From contig JAFGPH010000374.1 in NCBI GenBank assembly GCA_016926135.1, positions 1 to 5,236 of the forward strand: a stretch of DNA of 5,236 nt, written 5' to 3'. A program made the translations under genes and the position numbers. The notes beneath the pieces are model-generated. The model did no database searches. It had not been told where the DNA came from and saw nothing but the letters and a program-made list of their open reading frames with translations. This document shows positions 1 through 5,168 of this stretch, piece by piece. Position 1 is the stretch's first letter; each line of letters starts with the position of its first letter. Source of the DNA: Deltaproteobacteria bacterium. Lineage in GTDB: Bacteria > Desulfobacterota > DSM-4660 > Desulfatiglandales > HGW-15.

Positions 1-1610
1 ACAATGCCGAAACAGATGGAAAGCCCCAGGCCGGTTCCCTTGCCCACAGGTTTGGTTGTGAAGAAAGGATCAAAAACCCTGGCCAGATTGGCCTTGGGGA
101 TTCCCTGACCGCTATCCGCCACATCAATGAGGATGTTGGGCGACAGGGGCCCGCTGCTTTCCAATCGCGAGGCCAAAAGAAGCCTCCCCCCCTTTTTCTC
201 CACGGCATCGAGGCCGTTGGTGATGAGGTTCAGAAATACCTGCTGCATCTCCGTCTCGGAGGCCCTGACAAGGGGGAGGTTCTCCTGAAGGTCTGTCTCT
301 ATGGTTGCGTTGCTGAACCGGGCCCTCTGCTCGGAAAGCCTGACCACCTCATGGATGATGTCGTTGATCTGGAGTTCCTTGACCCGGCTGTCGGTCTTGC
401 GGGCAAAACTGAGCAGCTTGTGGGTGATCTCCTTGCACCGGTAACCCTGGATCCTGATCTGCTTCAGTGCCCTTTGAAATTCGTCGAGATTTTCTCCCTC
501 CTTGAACTCCTCTTCCTGGAGCAGGTCCTGGATCCAGCCAGCCTCCTCGACCATGATGGCGACGGGGTTGTTGATCTCGTGGGCGATCCCTGCGGCGAGT
601 TCCCCTATGGCCGCCAGCTTTCCCGTCTCGATGACCTGCTCGTCGGCGATCTCCTTTTCCCGCTCCGACTGCTCAATCCGGGTCACCATTCTTCTGGAGA
701 GAAAGAAGGCCATGCTCACGATGGCCAGGCCGCCCAGGACAAAGATGACGAGGGCAATGCCTTCCGTCCGCCTCAGTTCGGAGAAGGCGTCCGAGGAAAG
801 CTGCTGGTACACCAGCAGCCAGTCCCCGTCTTTCAGGAAGGCAGCTACGTATAGGCTCCTTTCACCGGACTCATCCACCTTCTCGACAATGTGCGCCTTC
901 GTGCTCTTCTCGTCCCTGATGCCCAGGAACTCCCTGTAGGGCCCCCTTCTTGCCGCAATCTCGAGGGACGGCGTGGTCTGGGACTCCCCCTCCCTGTTGA
1001 GAATGAATGCAACGCCGGTTTCACCGATACGGATCTTTTCCACCAGGTTGTTGAAGGCCACGAAATCGACCGTGGCCCGCAGGATCCAGGGACTTCCCTT
1101 CCAGTCGTCCCTGACGGTGATGATGAAGTGAGGGAGGCCGCGGAGCCCCAGGAACACGTCGCTGATGAAGTAATCGTTCTTGATGGCCTTCTTGAACCAG
1201 GCGGCATCCGAATAGAGGGCCCTGCCCAGTTTGAAAGGTCCTGCGTAAGCCACCTGAATGCCCCGCTCGTTCACGACGCCGAGATCCACGAAGACCGCCG
1301 CGTATTCCCTCTGAAGGTTTGCCAGTCTGTCTTCCAGGAAGGACTCATCGCTGAGTTCCTCGTAGGTGAATGTCTTTGCCAGGAAACGCAGGTTACCGAG
1401 CTTTTCCGAGAGAAAACTGTCGATGTTCTGGCGATGCTTCTCCACGAGCTCGGCAAGGTGGGCGTAAACCTTTTCCTGGTAGGATTTCTCGAACTCATAG
1501 AGGATGATGCCGCTCACGAGGATCAGGGGGGTGAAGGAGACGACGAGCACCACCAGAATCAGATTCCTGGTGAGGGAACTGTAATAGGAACTGTTGCGTT
1601 CTCTACCCAT
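1..1610 (-). CDS. Membrane sensor histidine kinase with double-Cache sensor domain (C-terminus cut by window edge)
   Basis: Autophosphorylating two-component sensor in the inner membrane. The frame is open from ATG at 1610 to the window edge, 536 codons without a stop. Visible order: TM1 about residues 16-38; a periplasmic region about 40-280 that reads as a double-Cache (PDC) domain, with YSDAAWFKKA near 133-142 and ISDVFLG near 149-155; TM2 about 284-304; a short charged linker with no recognisable HAMP; HisKA with the phospho-accepting His344 in GIAHEINNP; N box NLITNGLDA (461-469); G1 DSGQG (499-503); F box FDPFFTTK (513-520); G2 GKGTGLGLSI (523-532). All catalytic boxes are intact, so it should be active, and probably only a few dozen residues are missing. 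The boxes resemble the NtrB/DctB class, which usually pairs with NtrC-type regulators. It lies 61 bases downstream of the DASS transporter on the same strand. No strong Shine-Dalgarno is placed well: AAGGGAG ends 14 bases before the ATG. No other ATG, GTG or TTG lies between the upstream in-frame stop and this start. The signal sensed is unknown; an organic acid is inferred from context only. Confidence 0.93.
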   Translation of the reverse strand, partial: MGRERNSSYYSSLTRNLILVVLVVSFTPLILVSGIILYEFEKSYQEKVYAHLAELVEKHRQNIDSFLSEKLGNLRFLAKTFTYEELSDESFLEDRLANLQREYAAVFVDLGVVNERGIQVAYAGPFKLGRALYSDAAWFKKAIKNDYFISDVFLGLRGLPHFIITVRDDWKGSPWILRATVDFVAFNNLVEKIRIGETGVAFILNREGESQTTPSLEIAARRGPYREFLGIRDEKSTKAHIVEKVDESGERSLYVAAFLKDGDWLLVYQQLSSDAFSELRRTEGIALVIFVLGGLAIVSMAFFLSRRMVTRIEQSEREKEIADEQVIETGKLAAIGELAAGIAHEINNPVAIMVEEAGWIQDLLQEEEFKEGENLDEFQRALKQIRIQGYRCKEITHKLLSFARKTDSRVKELQINDIIHEVVRLSEQRARFSNATIETDLQENLPLVRASETEMQQVFLNLITNGLDAVEKKGGRLLLASRLESSGPLSPNILIDVADSGQGIPKANLARVFDPFFTTKPVGKGTGLGLSICFGI

Positions 1611-1637
1611 AAGGCTGATCGGTGCTCCCTTGAAACA

Positions 1638-1665
1638 ACTATCACCTTGCAGAGTTCTCTGTCAA
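1638..1665 (-). promoter_or_regulatory. Candidate internal sigma-70-type promoter for the kinase gene
   Basis: On the minus strand, a perfect TTGACA (1665-1660) is followed after 16 bases by GATAGT (1643-1638, 4 of 6 matches to TATAAT). Predicted transcription would start near 1631, giving a leader of about 20 bases that begins near the AAGGGAG ahead of the kinase ATG. It lies wholly in the 61-base gap between the transporter stop and the kinase start. The weak -10 box keeps confidence modest; read-through from the transporter is also possible because no terminator is seen in the gap. Confidence 0.4.
1650..1661. repeat. 12-bp perfect palindrome in the transporter-kinase gap (possible operator)
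   Basis: CAGAGTTCTCTG reads identically on both strands. It begins within the last two bases of the candidate -35 box and fills most of the spacer to the -10 box, a classical place for a repressor half-site pair. As RNA it could form a 5-bp stem, but with only two unpaired bases and no following U-run, so it is not an intrinsic terminator. No regulator is identified. Confidence 0.35.
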
Positions 1666-1671
1666 TCTCCG

Positions 1672-3150
1672 TCACTTGGGCAGTGTCACCGGCATACCCA
1701 TCAGGGGCCACAGCACCAGCGCGGCCAGGCCCACCACAATCATAAGCACGATGCTGGCGGGGATCCCGTAGAGGAAGAATTCTCCGGGCGTGAACTGCCT
1801 CGAGTCGTAAGCGATGGCGTTGGGTGCGGCCCCCACGAGGAGAAGGAAGGGCATCCCTGCGGTCACCAGGGATGCGAAGAGGATCACCTCGGGGGCGACC
1901 CCGAGATAGGGCGCGATCACCAGTGCGACGGGCAGGGAGATGGCAATAGCCGCCACGTTCATGATGAAGTTGGTCATCACCATCACGAAGAAGGCGATGC
2001 TCATCACGAAGACGAACCAGTTGGCTTCCTTGAACATGGCCAGCCAGTTGACGGCGAGCCATTTGGCGGCGCCCGTGTCCCAGAGACAGAAGCCGATGCT
2101 CATGGCGCCTCCAAAGAGGAGAATGATGTTCCAGGGGATCTCCTCCAGGTCGTTCAGCTCCAGTATCCTGGTGAGAAAAAGGAGGACGCTGGAAACCAGG
2201 ATGATGGCCGTCTTGTCGACCGGCTCGAGAACGGGGATGAAGGACCGCAGGGACATGGTCAGGATGGCGGAGAAGACGATGACGAGGGTGAGCACCTCCT
2301 TCAGGCTCATGGGGCCCATTTCGCTGTTGAGGAACCTGGCCCGCTCCCTCAAGCCGGGAATCACCTTTTTTTCCGGCCTGAAGAGGAGCATGAAAAACAC
2401 CCACAGGATGCCCGTCATCAGCCAGCCCACGGGGAACATGTAATAGGTCAACTCGAAGAAGCTGACATTCCTGCTGACGATGTCGTTGAAGAAGCCCAGG
2501 GCCACAGCCCCGCGGGCCGCTCCCAGGAGGGTGACGATACTCCCCGCGCCGGCCACATAGGCCATGCCCATGAAAAGGCCTTTCCCAAACCGGGTGGGTT
2601 TATCCCCTTCCCCATAAAGGGAATAGATGGCCAGGAGAAGAGGATAGATCGTCGCAGCGACCGCGGTGTGGGCCATGATATGGGTGAGCGCGGCCGTAAG
2701 GACGAAGCAACCCAGGTAGATCATGCTGGTTTTCTCGCCCACGACAATCAGCATCTTGTAGGCTACACGCCTCGTGAGCCCCGTCTTGGTGAAAACGAGG
2801 CCGATCATGATGGAGGCGAAGATGAACATCACGGAAGGATCGGTAAAATCCTTGAAAGCGACCTTGGCCGGCCTGATGAGGAACAGGGCCTGGAGGACAC
2901 CTATGGCCAGGCTGGTCACCCCTATGGGGATGACCTCGAAGACCCACCACACGCCGGCAAGGAGAAACACCGCCAGCGCGCCTTTTCCTTCTCTGGACAG
3001 GGAAAAGTGCTTCCCAAGGGGGTCCACCGCATCCGGCCACTGAGGGGAAGCGTAGACAAGGACGAAAAGCCCGACCCCGAGAAAGATGAAGGCGATGCGT
3101 TTCCAGTCGATGTTTGAGAAACCGGTACCCTTCATGAGGTTGCGGGGCAT
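1672..3150 (-). CDS. DASS/SLC13-family anion transporter (divalent anion or dicarboxylate permease-like)
   Basis: Inner-membrane secondary carrier of 492 residues, a normal length for the divalent anion:sodium symporter family, whose members import dicarboxylates, citrate or sulfate, usually with sodium. The inverted-repeat family architecture is visible. Half one has DFTDPSVMFIFASIMIG (101-117) and a MAHTAVAAT segment (159-167). Half two has IPWNIILLFGGAMSIG (338-353), MTNFIMNVAA (392-401) and the hairpin-end motif AAPNAIAYDS (441-450). About eleven or more hydrophobic segments span residues 18-482. The two Ser-Asn-Thr triplets that line the site in characterised members are here Ala160-His161-Thr162 and Met397-Asn398-Val399, and the first-half PPN hairpin is GAARGA (210-215), so substrate and ion coupling may differ from the textbook. 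ATG at 3150 is chosen because GGGAGG sits 8 bases upstream; the in-frame GTG at 3177 would lie upstream of that ribosome site. It is the first gene of a probable unit with the kinase. Family is firm, substrate unknown. Confidence 0.92.
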   Translation of the reverse strand: MPRNLMKGTGFSNIDWKRIAFIFLGVGLFVLVYASPQWPDAVDPLGKHFSLSREGKGALAVFLLAGVWWVFEVIPIGVTSLAIGVLQALFLIRPAKVAFKDFTDPSVMFIFASIMIGLVFTKTGLTRRVAYKMLIVVGEKTSMIYLGCFVLTAALTHIMAHTAVAATIYPLLLAIYSLYGEGDKPTRFGKGLFMGMAYVAGAGSIVTLLGAARGAVALGFFNDIVSRNVSFFELTYYMFPVGWLMTGILWVFFMLLFRPEKKVIPGLRERARFLNSEMGPMSLKEVLTLVIVFSAILTMSLRSFIPVLEPVDKTAIILVSSVLLFLTRILELNDLEEIPWNIILLFGGAMSIGFCLWDTGAAKWLAVNWLAMFKEANWFVFVMSIAFFVMVMTNFIMNVAAIAISLPVALVIAPYLGVAPEVILFASLVTAGMPFLLLVGAAPNAIAYDSRQFTPGEFFLYGIPASIVLMIVVGLAALVLWPLMGMPVTLPK

Positions 3151-3158
3151 TGAGAAAA

Positions 3159-3164
3159 CCTCCC
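3159..3164 (-). promoter_or_regulatory. Shine-Dalgarno of the DASS transporter
   Basis: GGGAGG on the minus strand, 8 bases before ATG 3150. It fixes the transporter start at 3150 rather than at the in-frame GTG at 3177. A 5-bp inverted repeat with a 4-base loop (CCTGT at 3167-3171, ACAGG at 3176-3180) lies immediately upstream and could modestly affect ribosome access. Confidence 0.8.
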
Positions 3165-3264
3165 TTCCTGTTGACACAGGGATTTATCGCGGGCACGATC
3201 GGTCGCGCGGGTTCAAAAAAAAGGGGAGCATAATCTCTGAGCGACCGGGCTGTTGCCTCGGGAT

Positions 3265-3293
3265 TTCATATAGGATTGCGCCTCCAAAGTCAA
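3265..3293 (-). promoter_or_regulatory. Candidate sigma-70-type promoter of the DASS transporter
   Basis: On the minus strand, TTGACT (3293-3288, 5 of 6) is followed after 17 bases by TATGAA (3270-3265, 4 of 6); an alternative -10, TATATG, starts at 3272 with 15-base spacing. Transcription would begin near 3258, leaving a leader of about 108 bases to ATG 3150. The leader contains a run of eight T residues (3222-3215) with no stable hairpin before it. Confidence 0.4.
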
Positions 3294-3330
3294 ACGGAAG
3301 GCTTGGTTTCGCCTGGTGTGCTGTTCCACA

Positions 3331-3354
3331 GGCATCTCAGAAATCGTTGCGACC
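3331..3354 (+). repeat. Dispersed repeat copy A (24-nt core)
   Basis: This core begins GGCATCTCAG and includes AAATCGTTGCG. It matches 5145-5168 at 21 of 24 positions, all three differences being transitions, in the same orientation. Looser similarity continues to about 3383 if small gaps are allowed (a GACCA and C-rich stretch, then TGAG). Here the copy lies in non-coding DNA, directly upstream of the AGCGGTG hairpin. Confidence 0.6.
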
Positions 3355-3381
3355 TGAAGGACCAACCCCGGCGGCCTTTTG

Positions 3382-3407
3382 AGCGGTGGAGTGTTCCATT
3401 CACCGCT
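3382..3407. repeat. Hairpin-forming inverted repeat
   Basis: AGCGGTG (3382-3388) is perfectly complementary to CACCGCT (3401-3407), with a possible G-T and A-T extension inside, leaving a loop of about 8 bases. No T-run follows on either strand. It lies just downstream of repeat copy A and about 75 bases upstream of the -35 box of the small-protein promoter. Confidence 0.5.
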
Positions 3408-3423
3408 GCCACGGCACCAAGCA

Positions 3424-3448
3424 AATCGGGACGCCTCCGAGGCCGATT
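3424..3448. repeat. Inverted repeat upstream of the small-protein promoter
   Basis: AATCGG (3424-3429) pairs with CCGATT (3443-3448). A second dyad, GCCTC/GAGGC around a single C (3433-3443), lies inside and overlaps the right arm by one base. It ends 32 bases before the -35 box at 3481, a position compatible with an activator or repressor site. No regulator can be named. Confidence 0.35.
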
Positions 3449-3480
3449 GTAAGGGGGTCATCTGGACCTGTAAAAGGCTG

Positions 3481-3509
3481 TTGACGGGCGGGGGCAAACT
3501 CCCTATACT
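3481..3509 (+). promoter_or_regulatory. Strong sigma-70-like promoter of the small membrane protein
   Basis: TTGACG (3481-3486) and TATACT (3504-3509), each 5 of 6 to consensus, are separated by the optimal 17 bases. The start of transcription should fall near 3515-3517, only two to four bases before the ATG at 3519. This is the best promoter-like sequence in the window. Confidence 0.65.
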
Positions 3510-3518
3510 TCCGCATAT

Positions 3519-3731
3519 ATGATACCGCTTCTTTTCATTATTCTCATCACAGGGCTGAGCATATTCGTCAGCTACGAGTGGAGTTCCGAGGTCACATGGT
3601 TCACCTACTATGTGGGTGGCATTGTGGGGCTCTTGGTGAGCGGAATCGCCCTGGAAATCTGGAACAAGAGAAGGAGGGCCAAGGAAGAGGAAGAGGCCAA
3701 GGCCAAGGAGAAGAAAAGGGCAGTCTGGTAG
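3519..3731 (+). CDS. Small two-helix membrane protein of unknown function
   Basis: The 70-residue product is not a family I recognise. Residues 2-17 (MIPLLFIILITGLSIFV region) and about 27-48 (WFTYYVGGIVGLLVSGIALEIW region, broken here only by position) are hydrophobic helices. They are joined by a short acidic loop, SYEWSSEVT. Residues 49-70 form a highly charged tail rich in Lys, Arg, Glu and Ala, probably a helix. By the positive-inside rule, both termini would be cytoplasmic and the acidic loop periplasmic. Codon third positions mostly end in G or C like the neighbours, supporting real coding. The ATG is the only Met codon; there is no Shine-Dalgarno, but a strong promoter ends ten bases before it, implying leaderless translation. 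The stop lies 171 bases before the MFS gene on the same strand, so it may accompany that carrier, though a candidate Rho-type stop region and a second promoter lie between. No function is assigned. Confidence 0.65.
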   Translation: MIPLLFIILITGLSIFVSYEWSSEVTWFTYYVGGIVGLLVSGIALEIWNKRRRAKEEEEAKAKEKKRAVW

Positions 3732-3732
3732 G

Positions 3733-3811
3733 TGACCTGGCCCCATTCCGTCCGCCCCCGTCTCCGCCCTTTTCCCGAATTCCCGCTCCTTGTGCGCAAC
3801 ACTCCAGGTCA
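3733..3811 (+). terminator. Possible Rho-dependent termination region (C-rich, G-poor) bracketed by an inverted repeat
   Basis: Immediately after the small-protein stop, the plus strand becomes strongly C-rich and G-poor: by my count 28 C and 6 G in the 50 bases 3741-3790. That composition is typical of Rho loading (rut) sites. The stretch is closed by a perfect 8-bp inverted repeat, TGACCTGG (3733-3740) with CCAGGTCA (3804-3811). No compact hairpin with a T-run is present, so it is not an intrinsic terminator. The assignment rests on composition only. Confidence 0.35.
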
Positions 3812-3837
3812 GACACCACCTTTCCCATGAGGCGAAA

Positions 3838-3865
3838 TCGACGCTTCAACCGCATTCTTTACAAT
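3838..3865 (+). promoter_or_regulatory. Candidate sigma-70-type promoter of the MFS gene
   Basis: TACAAT (3860-3865, 5 of 6 to TATAAT) is preceded at 16 bases by TCGACG (3838-3843, 4 of 6 to TTGACA). Transcription would begin near 3872, giving a leader of about 31 bases that contains the strong ribosome site. It would let the MFS gene be expressed independently of the small-protein transcript. Confidence 0.4.
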
Positions 3866-3888
3866 CAGACATTCATTCTCGCACGAAA

Positions 3889-3900
3889 AGGAGGAGGTGA
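3889..3900 (+). promoter_or_regulatory. Near-perfect Shine-Dalgarno of the MFS gene
   Basis: AGGAGGAGGTGA precedes the ATG at 3903; GGAGGTGA (3893-3900) is fully complementary to the usual 16S 3' end, and the overlapping AGGAGG at 3889-3894 gives an 8-base spacer. The in-frame GTG at 3897 lies inside this ribosome site, so it is not the start. The MFS protein therefore begins at 3903. Confidence 0.85.
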
Positions 3901-3902
3901 CC

Positions 3903-5144
3903 ATGAGAGAGGGGAAGCTGCATTACGGCTGGATCGTCATTTTCATGGGATTGCTCACGACCATTGCAGCCCACGGGTTCGGGCGGATGGCCTACACGAT
4001 CATCCTGCCCGCCATGAAGGACGGACTCAAGTTCGACTACACCCAGCTTGGACTCCTCGGCACAGGCAACTTCATCGGATACCTGACCATGGCCATCATC
4101 GGAGGGTTCCTGGCGGCCCGGTTCGGAACCCGCATCGTCATCACCCTTGCCCTTATCCTCATGGGAGTGACCATGCTTCTGACCGGTCTGGCCGAGTCCT
4201 TCGGCTTTGCCTTTGCCATGCGGCTCCTGACGGGTCTGGGCAACGGCGCCTCCTATGTGCCTGCGATGGCCCTCGGTTCCGCTTGGTTCGCCATGAAGAG
4301 GAGGGGGTTTGCCACCGGCATCGTTTCCGGAGGGATCGGGGCGGGGACTCTCATCTCAGGCCTGGTGGTCCCTCCCATCCTTGCCGCTTACGGCGCTGCG
4401 GGGTGGCGATTTTCCTGGTATTTTTTGGGCGGCGCCGTCCTCGTGATTTCCGGCATCGTGTGCCTTTTCGTACGCAGTCGACCCGATGAAAAGGGCCTGG
4501 CTCAGGTAGGGGCCGGGAGAGAGGAGCAGGCACAGGTTCCCCAGGCAGGTGGCGCCAAGGTCTCTTCCCTGGAATGGAGCAAGGTCTACAGGATGAGTTC
4601 GGTCTGGTATCTGGGGGTGTGCTACTTTTTCTATGGCTTGTCCTACATCATTTATATGGTGTTTTTTGCCGCCTACCTGGTCAAGGAGATGGGGTTCTCC
4701 CAGGGGTGGGCGGGTGGGCTCTGGGCCTTGGTGGGAGGTCTCAGCACCTTTTGCGGTGTCATCTGGGGGGGGATATCGGATCGGCTGGGACGCAACCGCG
4801 GGGCCGCCCTGGCGTACCTGGTACTCGGTCTCTCCTACATCATTTATGCGGCGATGAAGTTCAAGTTCGGTTTTTATCTGTCCGCCGTCATGTTCGGCCT
4901 GACGGCCTGGAGTATCCCTACCATCATGGCCGCCGCGGCCGGCGATTTCGTAGGCCCGCGGCTCGCCCCCGCGGGGCTCGGCTTCATCACCCTCTTTTTC
5001 GGCATCGGCCAGGCCCTGGGACCGGCCCTGGGAGGGTACCTCGCGGACCAGACGGGGTCCTTTACGCTCCCCTTTCTCGTGGCAGGAGGAATCTCGCTGG
5101 CAGGGGCGGTCTTTTCCATTTTTCTCAAAAGACCTTCTGCGTGA
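3903..5144 (+). CDS. Major facilitator superfamily (MFS) transporter, YbfB/YjiJ- or OFA-like
   Basis: Inner-membrane secondary carrier of 413 residues, typical for a 12-helix MFS protein. It starts with a short cytoplasmic KLHYGW segment and TM1 (about 9-28), then HGFGRMAYTIILPAM (24-38), which resembles the GRFAYT start of YbfB/YjiJ-like carriers. The TM2-TM3 loop has a degenerate motif A, GGFLAARFGTR (67-77), with the usual Asp missing. TM4-TM5 carry RLLTGLGNGASYVPAM (107-122) and GIVSGGIGAGTLISG (139-153). A charged central loop (about 191-228) joins the halves. The second-half motif A is intact, GGISDRLGRNRG (289-300). TM11 has FFGIGQALGPALGGYLAD (365-382). Substrate cannot be read from sequence; monocarboxylates are transported by some oxalate/formate-antiporter-like relatives, which would fit the neighbouring anion transporter, but this is inference. 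It has its own candidate promoter and a strong ribosome site. No enzyme gene is visible nearby to hint at the pathway. Confidence 0.92.
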   Translation: MREGKLHYGWIVIFMGLLTTIAAHGFGRMAYTIILPAMKDGLKFDYTQLGLLGTGNFIGYLTMAIIGGFLAARFGTRIVITLALILMGVTMLLTGLAESFGFAFAMRLLTGLGNGASYVPAMALGSAWFAMKRRGFATGIVSGGIGAGTLISGLVVPPILAAYGAAGWRFSWYFLGGAVLVISGIVCLFVRSRPDEKGLAQVGAGREEQAQVPQAGGAKVSSLEWSKVYRMSSVWYLGVCYFFYGLSYIIYMVFFAAYLVKEMGFSQGWAGGLWALVGGLSTFCGVIWGGISDRLGRNRGAALAYLVLGLSYIIYAAMKFKFGFYLSAVMFGLTAWSIPTIMAAAAGDFVGPRLAPAGLGFITLFFGIGQALGPALGGYLADQTGSFTLPFLVAGGISLAGAVFSIFLKRPSA

Positions 5145-5168
5145 GGCATCCCGGAAATCGTTGCGGCC
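5145..5168 (+). repeat. Dispersed repeat copy B (24-nt core)
   Basis: This core begins GGCATCCCGG and includes AAATCGTTGCGG. It starts on the base directly after the MFS stop codon. It matches copy A at 3331-3354 at 21 of 24 positions in the same orientation, with weaker gapped similarity to about 5197. Confidence 0.6.

Larger units (their letters stand above)
3151..3518. other. Divergent intergenic region with several inverted repeats and no gene
   Basis: This 368-base stretch separates the two oppositely transcribed groups. I find no convincing coding sequence in it. It contains the candidate transporter promoter (minus strand) and the small-protein promoter (plus strand). A cluster of inverted repeats lies between: GCCTG/CAGGC (3311-3315 with 3329-3333), AGCGGTG/CACCGCT (3382-3388 with 3401-3407), AATCGG/CCGATT (3424-3429 with 3443-3448), and a 7-bp pair GCTTGGT/ACCAAGC (3301-3307 with 3416-3422) enclosing the first two. 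A shorter pair, CGGTCGC/GCGACCG (3200-3206 with 3241-3247), lies on the transporter side. None is followed by a T-run, so none looks like an intrinsic terminator. Confidence 0.6.

Noticed and set aside
891..1745. 284-codon open frame on the plus strand opposite the kinase
   Set aside because: Antisense shadow of the kinase sensor domain; no recognisable domain, and the minus frame shows TM segments and Cache motifs.
1594..3117. 507-codon open frame on the plus strand opposite the DASS transporter
   Set aside because: It is antisense to a clear membrane protein and its product is an improbable His/Asp/Glu/Gly-rich string without domains, as expected from reading hydrophobic codons backwards in GC-rich DNA.
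3151..3177. Upstream GTG at 3177 as the transporter start
   Set aside because: It would put the GGGAGG ribosome site inside the coding region and add nine residues with no family support; ATG 3150 has ideal spacing.
3171..3199. Perfect TTGACA at 3171-3176 on the plus strand as a promoter
   Set aside because: No acceptable -10 box follows at 15-19 bases, and it would point away from the transporter into the non-coding region.
3215..3222. Run of eight A (T on the minus strand) as an intrinsic terminator or attenuator in the transporter leader
   Set aside because: No stable hairpin precedes the run on the minus strand; the nearest pairing (CGGTCGC/GCGACCG) spans the run instead of preceding it.
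3213..3746. 177-codon open frame on the minus strand across the intergenic region and the small protein
   Set aside because: No ribosome site or domain, and it reads antisense through the small protein and through repeat copy A. If database hits exist they may reflect the repeat being mis-annotated as protein.
3578..4489. 303-codon open frame on the plus strand overlapping the small protein and MFS gene
   Set aside because: Out-of-frame shadow rich in Arg/His/Pro with no domain; it crosses the MFS ribosome site and start. A start within it at 3827 likewise only reads into the MFS gene out of frame.
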